In this document: positions 54,565 through 62,817 of the stretch, piece by piece | Layout: each line of letters opens with the position of its first letter | Numbering within the stretch: the stretch's first letter is position 1 | From: Shewanella litoralis | GTDB taxonomy: Bacteria > Pseudomonadota > Gammaproteobacteria > Enterobacterales > Shewanellaceae | Reading direction: 5' to 3' | DNA: 64,000 nt | Assembly: GCF_009828585.1 (NCBI RefSeq) | Contig: NZ_WSRZ01000001.1 | Span: 361,382-425,381 of the forward strand | Position numbers and translations under genes: made by a program | The notes under the pieces: generated by a model | What the model saw: the letters and a program-made list of their open reading frames with translations, nothing else | Databases searched by the model: none | Told to the model about the DNA's origin: nothing

Positions 54565-55230
54565 CTATTTTTGGGCAGATTGCTCACGTAAAGCTTGTTG
54601 TTCTGGCAGCCATGTTGGATGACACCATTCATTCAAAATACCCAGAACTTTTGGCTTGCCTGTGCCTTTTAATGACGAAAAAGGTTCAATTTGCACCTTG
54701 TCACCAAATTCAGCCAACGCTTTACGCACTTCATTAACCGTTTTTGTTTTAACGCTTTGAGTCAATTTATCTGACTTAGTTAACAACGCCAACACCGGAA
54801 TATGACTTAATACCGCCCATTCTATCATCTGCATATCGAGATCTTTTAGCGGATGACGAATATCCATCAATACCACCACACCACTCAAACAAGCACGCTT
54901 TTGTAAATATTCACCTAATGCTTGCTGCCATTTGTTTTTAAGCGCCAAAGGAACCTGGGCAAAACCATAACCCGGTAAATCCACTAAACGGCGGTCAGCA
55001 TCTAATTCAAAAACGTTAATAAGCTGAGTACGACCAGGTGTTTTACTGGTTCTGGCTAAGCTTTTTTGCTCTGTTAGTGCATTTAACGCACTCGACTTAC
55101 CCGCATTTGAACGGCCAGCAAACGCAATCTCAACCCCGATATCCCCAGGTAGATACTGATCTAAATGTGCAATATCTGGCGCACTGATTAAAAACTTTGC
55201 CTTACGGAAATCGATACGAGATTCGGTCAC
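54565..55230 (-). CDS. engB: Ribosome-biogenesis GTPase EngB (YihA/YsxC)
   Basis: 221 residues. G1 [13 protein letters not shown]2 SKTPGRTQ, G3 DLPGYGFA, G4 LTKSDKL and a G5 SSLKGTG are all present, so nucleotide binding is intact. It helps assemble the 50S subunit. In E. coli it likewise lies beyond spf and convergent to it. Confidence 0.96.
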   Translation of the reverse strand: MTESRIDFRKAKFLISAPDIAHLDQYLPGDIGVEIAFAGRSNAGKSSALNALTEQKSLARTSKTPGRTQLINVFELDADRRLVDLPGYGFAQVPLALKNKWQQALGEYLQKRACLSGVVVLMDIRHPLKDLDMQMIEWAVLSHIPVLALLTKSDKLTQSVKTKTVNEVRKALAEFGDKVQIEPFSSLKGTGKPKVLGILNEWCHPTWLPEQQALREQSAQK

Positions 55231-55339
55231 TAGTCACTCCAATTTAATTACTTTCAGTAAACGCATTACCATAAATGTTTAACAATTGCTTACTTTTGCA
55301 CGTTTTCGTGTAAAATATTAGCCTGATCACATTATATAC

Positions 55340-55421
55340 CCAAGCAACGCTGATATGTGTGATGTAGTTATATTTGATCTCGTTCTACTCGAACGACGTA
55401 AACTACATCAAAAGCGCTTGG
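55340..55421. repeat. Long imperfect palindrome (REP-like) upstream of cytochrome c4
   Basis: Nested arms: CCAAGC...GCT with AGCGCTTGG outside, TGATGTAGTT (55360-55369) with AACTACATCA (55401-55410), and TCGTTC (55380-55385) with GAACGA (55391-55396) inside. About 80 bases in total, ending 76 bases before the cytochrome gene, so probably within its leader or promoter. It resembles a dispersed repeat rather than an operator. Confidence 0.6.
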
Positions 55422-55496
55422 AAAAAACTATTTTACCACGCTTGCGGGTCTTCCTAGTAAGCTCAGGACAATAAATTAACAAGAAGTTGGAACGCC

Positions 55497-56120
55497 ATGA
55501 AAAAGTTAGCTCTTGCGCTGTCTGTAGTAGCCACTATGTCATCACCTGCTATGGCTGAAGGTAATGCTGAAGTCGGCAAAACTAAAGTAATCGTATGTTC
55601 TGCCTGTCACGGTGTTGACGGCAACAGCATGATCGATATGTACCCAAAAATTGCAGGCCAACACCCTGCGTACCTTGAAAAGCAATTAACAGAATTCCGT
55701 GCTGCCATGCAAACGGGTGGTAAAGAAGGCCGTATGGACCCAATTATGGGCGGTATGGCAATGGGATTAAGCGATACAGACATTGCTGACATCTCTGCGT
55801 TCTTTGCAAGCCAAACTCAATCAGCTAATCCAGCGGTTGAAGGCACAGAAGCAGGCGAGAAATTATACCAAGGTGGCGACGCTGCTCGTGGTATCACCTC
55901 TTGTATTGCATGTCATGGCCCAGATGGTAGTGGTGCTGGCGCAGCTGGCTTCCCAATGATTGGTGGTCAACACGCTAACTACATCAAAATCCAGTTAACT
56001 AAGTTCCGTGATGGCACTCGTAACAACGATTTAAATGGCATGATGCAAGATGTTGCAAAAAAATTGTCTGATGCAGATATCGAAGCACTATCTAAATATA
56101 TTTCAACTATTAAGAAATAA
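55497..56120 (+). CDS. Dihaem cytochrome c4
   Basis: 207 residues with a 20-residue signal peptide (ends AMA). Two similar class I cytochrome c halves: CSACHG near residue 35 with axial Met in MDPIMGGMAMGL, and CIACHG near residue 137 with Met in GMMQDVAKKL. Cytochrome c4 carries electrons to cbb3 or other terminal oxidases and matches the ccoG-type respiration implied elsewhere in the window. Strong ribosome site (AGAAGTTGG region). A terminator follows directly. Confidence 0.93.
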   Translation: MKKLALALSVVATMSSPAMAEGNAEVGKTKVIVCSACHGVDGNSMIDMYPKIAGQHPAYLEKQLTEFRAAMQTGGKEGRMDPIMGGMAMGLSDTDIADISAFFASQTQSANPAVEGTEAGEKLYQGGDAARGITSCIACHGPDGSGAGAAGFPMIGGQHANYIKIQLTKFRDGTRNNDLNGMMQDVAKKLSDADIEALSKYISTIKK

Positions 56121-56140
56121 TAGACTGGCTTCGAGATAAT

Positions 56141-56167
56141 AAAAATGAGCATATATTGCTCATTTTT
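56141..56167. terminator. Terminator after cytochrome c4
   Basis: AAAAATGAGCA-TATAT-TGCTCATTTTT, a perfect 11-bp stem 21 bases past the stop. Confidence 0.88.
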
Positions 56168-56177
56168 ATTACTTGAT

Positions 56178-56197
56178 AGTTGACGTTTACGTCAACT
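56178..56197. promoter_or_regulatory. Palindrome upstream of the CsrC-like RNA
   Basis: AGTTGACGTTTACGTCAACT has perfect 8-base arms around TTTA. It lies just before TTGACA (56212-56217) with a possible -10 TTAAAT (56236-56241), so it could be a regulator site at the far-upstream promoter. It does not match the TGTAAG-type UvrY box. Confidence 0.35.
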
Positions 56198-56429
56198 GAT
56201 CGCATTAATACTTGACATAGTTCACGGTTTTAGAGTTAAATACACCCCGTACCGAGGTAAACCCAACTGTTTGAACCATAAATCTAATAACATCAAGCAG
56301 ATTTCGGACTGATACATTTAAGATATAAGAATAAAGAAAAGTCATAACAATAATAATTTAAGGCCACTCACTAATACTAATAACATGAGTCGCGGTTTCA
56401 ATTTGAAATCCAGGTCGTAAAATTTGTAA

Positions 56430-56843
56430 GGAACAGACCGATTGGTCAATTTGCTATTTAGCACTGCCTTACACAACAGAGTAACCCTTTTGGTGTTATT
56501 TGAATGATTCAAATAACCGCAAATCCAACATTTTGTTGAGGATGCGCCCACAAGAAGCTTACTCGAAGGTACATTAAAACAAGGATGGTTGACTGTTAGT
56601 CACAGAAGACAATTAGGATAATGATGCGTCATTGAAGACCATCTACGGAAGCTGTAGTCAGGACGGCGACAGAATATAAAAAAGCGTCAGCGATGACCAA
56701 TAACAACTAAAAAAGCACGGAAAGCACAATAAAAGTTACGATCTGACCGGGATAGTCACATAGCAAGTACGGATACTTGGAATCAGAATAAGGTGCATAT
56801 AAGCACTGTTTTACGAGGTGGCAGTTTACTGCCACCTTTTTTT
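56430..56843 (+). ncRNA. csrC: CsrB/CsrC-type regulatory RNA sequestering CsrA
   Basis: No ORF, but at least nine GGA motifs between 56430 and 56780, several displayed in hairpin loops: CTAC-GGAAGCT-GTAG, GTC-AGGACGGC-GAC, TGAC-CGGGATA-GTCA, AGTA-CGGA-TACT, AAC-AAGGATG-GTT and ATT-AGGAT-AAT. That is the design of RNAs that titrate CsrA. It ends in a strong terminator, GGTGGCAG-TTTA-CTGCCACC plus seven Ts (56817-56843). In E. coli csrC lies between yihA and yihI, and here it lies between engB (yihA) and yihI. The 5' end is uncertain: TTTCAA-16-TAAAAT predicts 56430, while the promoter at 56212 would give about 600 nt. Confidence 0.85.
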
Positions 56844-56887
56844 ATGCGTTTTTTATGGTTCTATCGTCTGCAACTATATTTCTACTA

Positions 56888-57151
56888 ATACCATTGCGCG
56901 TTAGTAAATGATCTCTCAGCGAGAATTTAAAAGGGCTTAAACAAGGCGAATGACTGAACGAATAGTTGTTCTCTTTCGAAGTCATGCAACGCAGTGTAAG
57001 CTCTTTTAAAACTCGCCTGAAAGGAATGCACCAGCCGCTTTTGCTCTGCGTTCTCGCTATTTGAAATGGAACAACCATGACTACTAGCGACGCCTTAATC
57101 AAAAACCGCTGGACCCATTCTGAGTGGTCACTTATTAATGTGGAATGGTAT
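56888..57151. mobile_element. 264-bp MITE-like element
   Basis: Terminal repeats of about 30 bases: ATACCATTGCGCGTTAGTAA... at the left matches the complement of the right end (ATACCATTCCACATTAATAA...) at about three of four positions. An inner hairpin pairs TTTAAAAGGGCTTA with TAAGCTCTTTTAAA (one mismatch) around a core containing AGTTGTTCT. It shares this plan with the element at 38440-38601. No transposase; the minus-strand frame within it is not a gene. Confidence 0.68.
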
Positions 57152-57229
57152 AATCTGAATTAGAATTTGGACATTAATATAATTTACTGTTATCACTATA
57201 TATTGTTTACTAAGGTGCTGCTGTCGTTA

Positions 57230-57892
57230 ATGAGCCCATGCCCACTTTGTCATCATTCAGCTGACTTTTTTGTGCAAGACAAAAAAAGAGCTTTCTACGC
57301 CTGCTCACTGTGCGGCTTAATTTTCGCTAATCCAAAATCACACCTTATGCCTAACCTAGAGCGACAACGCTATGGTCGAGCACAACGTTCCTCAAAGCAA
57401 AAACAATTGTCACAGTTTGTGTTACCGCTATTGCAACAAATATCACAACAACAAGCCGGCCGCTTAACTGGCCTAAATTTTGGCAGAATCTTAGATGCAA
57501 AAAGCCAGCAAACCATTGTTGAAGCTGGCCATCAGGTCAATCAATACGATCCATTCTTCGCAGCAGATCAGTCTGTATTAAGCCAACACTACGATTTTGT
57601 TTGCTGTTATCGCGTTTTTGAGCATTTTAGGCATCCATACCGAGAATGGAATTTACTCAATCAATTGATAAAACCTAATGGCTGGTTAGCCATCAGTACG
57701 CCTTTGATGACCGACAAAGCCTTATTTGCAAAATGGCATTATAAAAATAATCCCACTCATGTAAGCTTTTATCAGCAAGCAACATTCGAATATTTAGCCT
57801 CCAATAGCGATTTTGAGCTATTATTTGCATCGAAAGATCTGGTTTTGATGCAAAAATCGTCAAAACCTGATATAAAGCGCATCCATATTTAG
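57230..57892 (+). CDS. Class I SAM-dependent methyltransferase-like protein with N-terminal zinc ribbon
   Basis: 220 residues from ATG 57230 (AAGGTG upstream; the frame from 57167 begins just beyond the MITE and is not favoured). The N-terminus has a four-cysteine ribbon, CPLCHHSA and CSLCGLIF. The remainder is Methyltransf_23-like: motif I is degenerate (GLNFGRILDA), while the RVFEHFRHPYREWNLLNQLIKPNGWLAISTP segment fits motifs II-III of the family. SAM binding is therefore uncertain. Substrate unknown. It stands alone between the MITE and yihI. Confidence 0.72.
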   Translation: MSPCPLCHHSADFFVQDKKRAFYACSLCGLIFANPKSHLMPNLERQRYGRAQRSSKQKQLSQFVLPLLQQISQQQAGRLTGLNFGRILDAKSQQTIVEAGHQVNQYDPFFAADQSVLSQHYDFVCCYRVFEHFRHPYREWNLLNQLIKPNGWLAISTPLMTDKALFAKWHYKNNPTHVSFYQQATFEYLASNSDFELLFASKDLVLMQKSSKPDIKRIHI

Positions 57893-57947
57893 TGCCTTAC
57901 AGAAATTGCTCTGTAAGGACGTGTTTAGAAAACCTAACGAGAACATC

Positions 57948-58496
57948 ATGGCTCGCAGTAAAAAAACTCGCAAAGGCGGCGATAACGGCCCTAAGTTTGC
58001 CCCAAGAGTAAAAAAAGCCGATCGCAACACGGTCGATGGTAAGAAATCAGAAACGGGCCGTAAATCTGGCAGCCGTCACAATGAAGCTTTACTTAAACAA
58101 GCATCAGGTAATGGCGCCGCGGTAAAAAAAGATACACGTCATGGCAGTAAAAAACCGGTTGCATTAACATTACCGAAATCAATTACTGAGCCGTTAGTGG
58201 TTAAGCCTAAACAGCCTAAATTAACTGACGAGCAAAAGTTATTAAAGTTAGAAGATGATCCAAGACTGAATCAGTTGCTAGACCAGCTTGAAGAAGGCCG
58301 TGATCTGCCTGATGCCGATCAAAAATGGCTAGATGCTCAATTAGATAAAATTGAACAGTTAATGCAACGTTTAGGCTTAACTGACGGTGATGAGTCGCCA
58401 GCGCCAAGCCCTAAAAAGGAACTGACTGACGATGAGTTATTGAATCGTTTTGAGTCAGGTGCTGATCTGCTAAAAGATTATCAAAAACAAGACTAA
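57948..58496 (+). CDS. yihI: Der GTPase-activating protein YihI
   Basis: 182 residues from ATG 57948. Basic N-terminus MARSKKTRKGGDNGPKFAP followed by a charged low-complexity region, then the conserved acidic C-terminal half (LLKLEDDPRLNQLLDQLEEG; LTDDELLNRFESG). YihI stimulates GTP hydrolysis by Der and so slows late 50S assembly. The 14-residue extension upstream lacks the family's start. Its genomic place after engB and the Csr RNA is conserved in enterobacteria. Confidence 0.92.
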   Translation: MARSKKTRKGGDNGPKFAPRVKKADRNTVDGKKSETGRKSGSRHNEALLKQASGNGAAVKKDTRHGSKKPVALTLPKSITEPLVVKPKQPKLTDEQKLLKLEDDPRLNQLLDQLEEGRDLPDADQKWLDAQLDKIEQLMQRLGLTDGDESPAPSPKKELTDDELLNRFESGADLLKDYQKQD

Positions 58497-58528
58497 GCCA
58501 CTCAATGAATTTCATTTGAATGGCATAA

Positions 58529-58584
58529 ACTGGCGCACACCTAGTCGATTGGGTATATACCCAACAAACAAGGTGCGCGCCAGT
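58529..58584. terminator. Nested palindrome between yihI and the DUF2489 gene
   Basis: ACTGGCGCACACCT (58529-58542) pairs with AGGTGCGCGCCAGT (58571-58584) with one mismatch, followed by TTTTG. Within its loop lies TTGGGTATATACCCAA (58549-58564), a perfect 16-base palindrome. It probably terminates yihI; the inner palindrome is unexplained. Confidence 0.65.
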
Positions 58585-58608
58585 TTTGTATTCAAAAAAG
58601 GATAAATT

Positions 58609-59076
58609 GTGCCGACAATCGCCATTATTATTGCATTAATCATTATCATCGCCCTTGCTGCGTACGCCACTCACCTATTATTAACCCTTAAGCGCCGCAC
58701 TGAGGCTAACCAACAAGCGCAAGCAGAGCGTCAAGCCAAAGCAGAGGAACGTAGACAGCAAATCCTTACCGATATCCGTTATATTGCTGCTGCTATGCTA
58801 GAAGACCGCTGCGAGCTTTCTGAAGGTGTGGTGCGTATTGGTAAACTGTTTGATGCATTATCAATGTCAGAACAAGTTGCAGGTGATTTTCCTAACTTAT
58901 TCGCCCACTATGACATTATTAGAGACCATCCAATTATGGACGCGCGCCAGGCGCTGCCTAAGCAACAACGGATGAAGTATGATTTTGAACGAATGAAGTC
59001 AGAAGCAGAGTTAGAGCACGCTATATTAGACGAAGCCAAGCTTATTGCTGAATTTAACAAACCAACCACGCATTAA
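58609..59076 (+). CDS. DUF2489 family membrane-anchored protein
   Basis: 155 residues, GTG start with AAAAAGGAT upstream. One N-terminal helix (IAIIIALIIIIALAAYATHLLL) followed by a basic coiled coil rich in Gln, Arg, Lys and Glu (about 28-55) and a helical domain with DIRYIAAAMLEDRCELSEGVVRIGKLFD, the DUF2489 signature. Cytoplasmic domain anchored to the inner membrane. It commonly follows yihI in related genomes; function unknown. Confidence 0.8.
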   Translation: MPTIAIIIALIIIIALAAYATHLLLTLKRRTEANQQAQAERQAKAEERRQQILTDIRYIAAAMLEDRCELSEGVVRIGKLFDALSMSEQVAGDFPNLFAHYDIIRDHPIMDARQALPKQQRMKYDFERMKSEAELEHAILDEAKLIAEFNKPTTH

Positions 59077-59238
59077 CACTCCCTTATCACTGCGGGCGCG
59101 ACTCACTTAGTCAGCTCGCAGCGTTCATCCTCATACACAATTGGCTAATAATAGGTTATATGCTTTAATCACTAAACGCTCCGATTTGGTGCGAAAAGCC
59201 AATAACAAGAAGCATAAATGCTCTGATTAGGACTCAAT

Positions 59239-59811
59239 ATGTTAAGTACATTCTGTTCAGGATTACTGCGTCTACTGGGGTGGACGTTTGAAGGACAACT
59301 CGATAAAACTCAACCGTGCGTGATGATAGTAGGGCCTCACACCAGTAATTGGGACTTTATTATCGGAATTATTGCCCGCAGCGCATTAGGCACTAAAATC
59401 CACTTTCTGGGCAAACACCAATTGTTTATCGCCCCCTGGGGTTGGCTGTTTCGTGCAATGGGAGGCAGTCCTGTTGATAGACGCAAACATAACAATTTAG
59501 TGGATGGAGCAGCCCAGCTGTTTCAGCAAAACCCCAACTATAAATTAGCGCTGGCACCAGAAGGTACGCGCAGCCCAGTTACCCGCTGGAAAAGCGGCTT
59601 TTATCATATTGCCGTTAAAGCTGAGGTTAAGATTGTTCCTGTGGGATTAGATTTTGGCCGTAAAAAAATTGTGCTCTCGGCGCCAATGGTGCCCACCGGT
59701 AATATTGAAACTGAAATGAATCAATTAATGGATTTTTACCGCTCAATTACAGGTTATCGCCCCAAAAACATCCCCGTTTACCAATTACAAGCGCCCACAG
59801 AGCGACGCTAA
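59239..59811 (+). CDS. PlsC-like 1-acylglycerol-3-phosphate acyltransferase family protein
   Basis: 190 residues. Acyltransferase motifs: HTSNWD (HX4D) near residue 34, GGSPVDRR (glycerophosphate binding) and LALAPEGTRSP. It is shorter than PlsC (about 245) and without the membrane segment of that enzyme, resembling short acyltransferase homologues. Acyl donor and acceptor are unknown. It is convergent with the hydrolase, five bases apart. Confidence 0.85.
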   Translation: MLSTFCSGLLRLLGWTFEGQLDKTQPCVMIVGPHTSNWDFIIGIIARSALGTKIHFLGKHQLFIAPWGWLFRAMGGSPVDRRKHNNLVDGAAQLFQQNPNYKLALAPEGTRSPVTRWKSGFYHIAVKAEVKIVPVGLDFGRKKIVLSAPMVPTGNIETEMNQLMDFYRSITGYRPKNIPVYQLQAPTERR

Positions 59812-59816
59812 ACGAT

Positions 59817-61262
59817 TTACAGCGCGCTTTCTAGACTTTGTTCGGCTAACACGTAACTGCCACCTAACCGTGTTGATTGGGTGGCCGTGATAATTCTTGT
59901 CAGCGACAACACCAGCCGAGTCGATGCTTGCGACACAAACACTGGCGACTCGCCGTAAAAAGTCACCCCTGCAAAATCTAAACGACTGCGATCACTGTTC
60001 ATTCTGCCCACTATGTCGGTATCTGTTGCAGTAATAACACTGCGAGTGACAGCCATGGTTTGGCCTACTGCACCAATCCGACTCTTTGCCATGTTGAGTA
60101 TCGAATCAGTCATTATGAGTTGTTGCGTATCCACATGGTCAAAACGCACGAGCTTGCAGTCATTTAATATAATCTGTTGGTATTGACCACTAAAATGGGT
60201 TTGATCATCTTGAAAACAACGCCCAACACGCTGGCTAACATTAGCCGCTCGTAATGGGTGCGCGGTAGCAGAGGCTTGTAAGCTAGTCAGTAATAATGAA
60301 TTAAATACCTGCGGGTGAGATTTCATCGGCACATGACCAGCATCGTTAATCACATGCAATTGAGATAAAGGCAACACATGTTGCAAAGCATAGGCGGTTC
60401 GCAGTGGCGCTATTGTATCTTGGGCCCCCCAAATTATCTGGGTGGCAGGCAATTGTTGATAACTGAGCACCGAAAAGTTTTGCTCCATGAGCGCCAATGC
60501 GGCATTCATATTCGTTTGCTCGCCAATGGTCATATTACGCACCGACGAATCGCTGCTAAAAATCCGTGTTGGGTCAAAACCAGTACCGGTTTTTTCAAGC
60601 ATTTTATCGGTAAAGTTATCGACTCGCGCTAATACTCGCCTCACGCCCTGTGGCAAGTCAGCCTGGTCGTTATCACGTGTGGAAAGATGTTTAATATACG
60701 CAGTGCGATCTAAAATACCGGCGGCATCGACCAATACCAGTTGTTCAATACGCCCAGGATATTGGCTGGCATAGTACAAACTAATCGCAGCCCCCATTGA
60801 ATGGCCAACCAACCGGACTTGCCCAGCATGACGATACTGCCCAATAACCCAATCGATCACTTTGGCATATTCTTTTGGGGAGTAAGTAAATACCGCCCCT
60901 TGCGACAAACCAAAACCAGGTAAATCAATCGCCACAACATGGTATTTTTCGGCTAATGCAGGGATAACGCTAAGCCAATCTTTAGAGGCTAAATCACCTA
61001 GGCCATGTATGAGTACCACGGTATCTTGATGCTCAAGCCCTGCTTGGAGCACAAATAAAGGTGTGTCATGGCTTGGCACCATCACACGTTGATATTGATA
61101 TTGAGCAGGGTAGTCTGCTAACTCTAACGCTGAAAGTGGTGTGGCGAATTGTGCTTCTTCAGCCCCCAAAGAACGGACTTTCCGATTGATGTCGTTTAAC
61201 CAATTAGCCTCTGCAGGCACCATTAGCAAAGCCAAGCACATCAGCGCAAATAACTTGCCCAA
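59817..61262 (-). CDS. Exported alpha/beta hydrolase with unusual C-terminal extension
   Basis: 481 residues with an 18-residue signal peptide (ends EA). The hydrolase domain at about 50-325 has IHGLGDLASKDWL (oxyanion hole), catalytic Ser in VGHSMGAAISLYYA, Asp in WGAQDTIAP and His in NDAGHVPMKSHP. The last 150 residues contain short repeated strands (RCFQDDQTHFSGQYQQIILN; DCKLVRF; DSILNMAKSRI) that look like a small right-handed beta-helix, not part of normal hydrolases. Substrate unknown. It lies 33 bases after the MscS-type gene on the same strand, perhaps cotranscribed. Confidence 0.82.
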   Translation of the reverse strand: MGKLFALMCLALLMVPAEANWLNDINRKVRSLGAEEAQFATPLSALELADYPAQYQYQRVMVPSHDTPLFVLQAGLEHQDTVVLIHGLGDLASKDWLSVIPALAEKYHVVAIDLPGFGLSQGAVFTYSPKEYAKVIDWVIGQYRHAGQVRLVGHSMGAAISLYYASQYPGRIEQLVLVDAAGILDRTAYIKHLSTRDNDQADLPQGVRRVLARVDNFTDKMLEKTGTGFDPTRIFSSDSSVRNMTIGEQTNMNAALALMEQNFSVLSYQQLPATQIIWGAQDTIAPLRTAYALQHVLPLSQLHVINDAGHVPMKSHPQVFNSLLLTSLQASATAHPLRAANVSQRVGRCFQDDQTHFSGQYQQIILNDCKLVRFDHVDTQQLIMTDSILNMAKSRIGAVGQTMAVTRSVITATDTDIVGRMNSDRSRLDFAGVTFYGESPVFVSQASTRLVLSLTRIITATQSTRLGGSYVLAEQSLESAL

Positions 61263-61295
61263 TTCAAATTCCTTTATATTGCACGATGACCAATT

Positions 61296-62564
61296 TTATT
61301 CAGCACCTTGTTTAATGCTGCGGATATCATTTCCGGTCGGTATTTGAAATGCACGTAAGCCAAACTCGGGTAATACCGCAAAAATATGATCAAAAATATC
61401 CGCTTGAATCGCTTCATAATAAGTCCAGCGGATATCATTGGTAAAAATATACAGCTCTATCGGCAAGCCTTCGGTAGTCGGTGCCAACTGTCTTACCATT
61501 AACGTCATGTCTTTATGAATTTTGTCATGACGACGCAAATACTCTTGTAAATACGCTCTAAAAGTACCGATATTAGTGAGTCTTCTGCCATTCACTTTCA
61601 TCTCAATGTCACTAATACTGGCATTAGCGGCACTGATTTCACTGAAGGCTTGCGGCAAATATTCTTTTAAATAATTAACTTTGCCTAAGCGAATACGTTC
61701 TTCATCGGTTAAAAACTGAATACTGTTAACGTCGATATTCACTGAACGTTTAATACGGCGACCACCAGACTCAGACATGCCACGCCAGTTTTTAAAGGCG
61801 TCAGACACCAAAGCGTAGGCAGGGATCATGGTGATGGTATTGTCCCAATTGCGCACTTTGACTGTGGTTAGTGTCACATCTTCTACCGCACCGTCTGCAG
61901 CGTACTTATCCATTTGGATCCAGTCGCCTTTACTCACCATACGGTTAGCCGCTAACTGAATACCGGCGACAAAACCTAAAATAGTGTCGCGGAATACCAA
62001 CATCACTAAACCGGTGGCAACACCTAAACCACTAAAGAAATAGATAGGAGACCGGTCGGCTAAGATTGCGAAGACAACAATTAAACCAATAAAAAACAAG
62101 AATAATTTGGTTAGCTGGACAAAGCTCTTTACGGGTAAGCGGCGGTTAATATGATTAACGTCGGCAATTTCATCAGCGGCATTCAATGCGCTGTAAATAG
62201 CGCGTAAGATGAAAAACACTAATAACGAGCTCAGCAAGCGATCAATAATCATGCTGGCAAGGTCATGCGAGGTCAGCACTATCGGTATCAGCAAGTCGAG
62301 AATCGCTATCGGTACCAGTAACGCAAGGCGTTCGAGTACATTGAAACGCATAAAAATATCGTCCCACGTCACCGACGAACGACGAATAATCACATTTAAC
62401 ACATGCACCACAAAACGATGTGCAATGTAATAACCGATCCCAGCAATCAATAAACAGGAAAAAATTAATATCGAGGTCGCTAACCCATCTGTAGGTTGGC
62501 TGTTAATACCTAGGCTCGTTAACCAGGCCGCAATTTCAATACGTACTTCTGTATTCACACACAA
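61296..62564 (-). CDS. Mechanosensitive channel of the MscS family (YbdG-like)
   Basis: 422 residues, close to YbdG (415). About five membrane helices fill residues 25-215. The pore-lining helix and beta domain follow as LGVATGLVMLVFRDTILGFVAGIQLAANRMVSKGDWIQMDKY-type sequence (about 195-240), with VRNWDNTITMIPAYALVSDAFKNWRGMSESGGRRIKR as the YbdG-specific segment. It releases solutes on hypo-osmotic shock. All family features are present. Confidence 0.92.
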   Translation of the reverse strand: MCVNTEVRIEIAAWLTSLGINSQPTDGLATSILIFSCLLIAGIGYYIAHRFVVHVLNVIIRRSSVTWDDIFMRFNVLERLALLVPIAILDLLIPIVLTSHDLASMIIDRLLSSLLVFFILRAIYSALNAADEIADVNHINRRLPVKSFVQLTKLFLFFIGLIVVFAILADRSPIYFFSGLGVATGLVMLVFRDTILGFVAGIQLAANRMVSKGDWIQMDKYAADGAVEDVTLTTVKVRNWDNTITMIPAYALVSDAFKNWRGMSESGGRRIKRSVNIDVNSIQFLTDEERIRLGKVNYLKEYLPQAFSEISAANASISDIEMKVNGRRLTNIGTFRAYLQEYLRRHDKIHKDMTLMVRQLAPTTEGLPIELYIFTNDIRWTYYEAIQADIFDHIFAVLPEFGLRAFQIPTGNDIRSIKQGAE

Positions 62565-62736
62565 TCCTTAGCAACATTGTCCTTTACACAAAAGAACGTT
62601 TCATACCCAAAAAGACAAACCAGAGTGTAAAGGTTTACAGCCAACATTATGCACTTAAATGACTATTCAATTCAGCACATTCATTCAATAAAATTAACTC
62701 AACATACCACCAGCAATATTTCAGAAATTTTACCGA

Positions 62737-62760
62737 ATAAAAAGGACCTTGCGGCCCTTT
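62737..62760 (-). terminator. Terminator of hutH
   Basis: On the minus strand AAAGGGCC-GCAA-GGTCCTTT has one mismatch and is followed by TTATT, 58 bases past the hutH stop. Confidence 0.7.
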
Positions 62761-62817
62761 CATTATATAAAAGTGTGGCTAAAAGCTTGCTCTAAAAGTG
62801 TAGTCTCGAAATCTGAC

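Noticed and set aside
56842-57102. Minus-strand frame of 86 codons
   Set aside because: It lies almost wholly inside the palindromic element and has no ribosome site or family resemblance.
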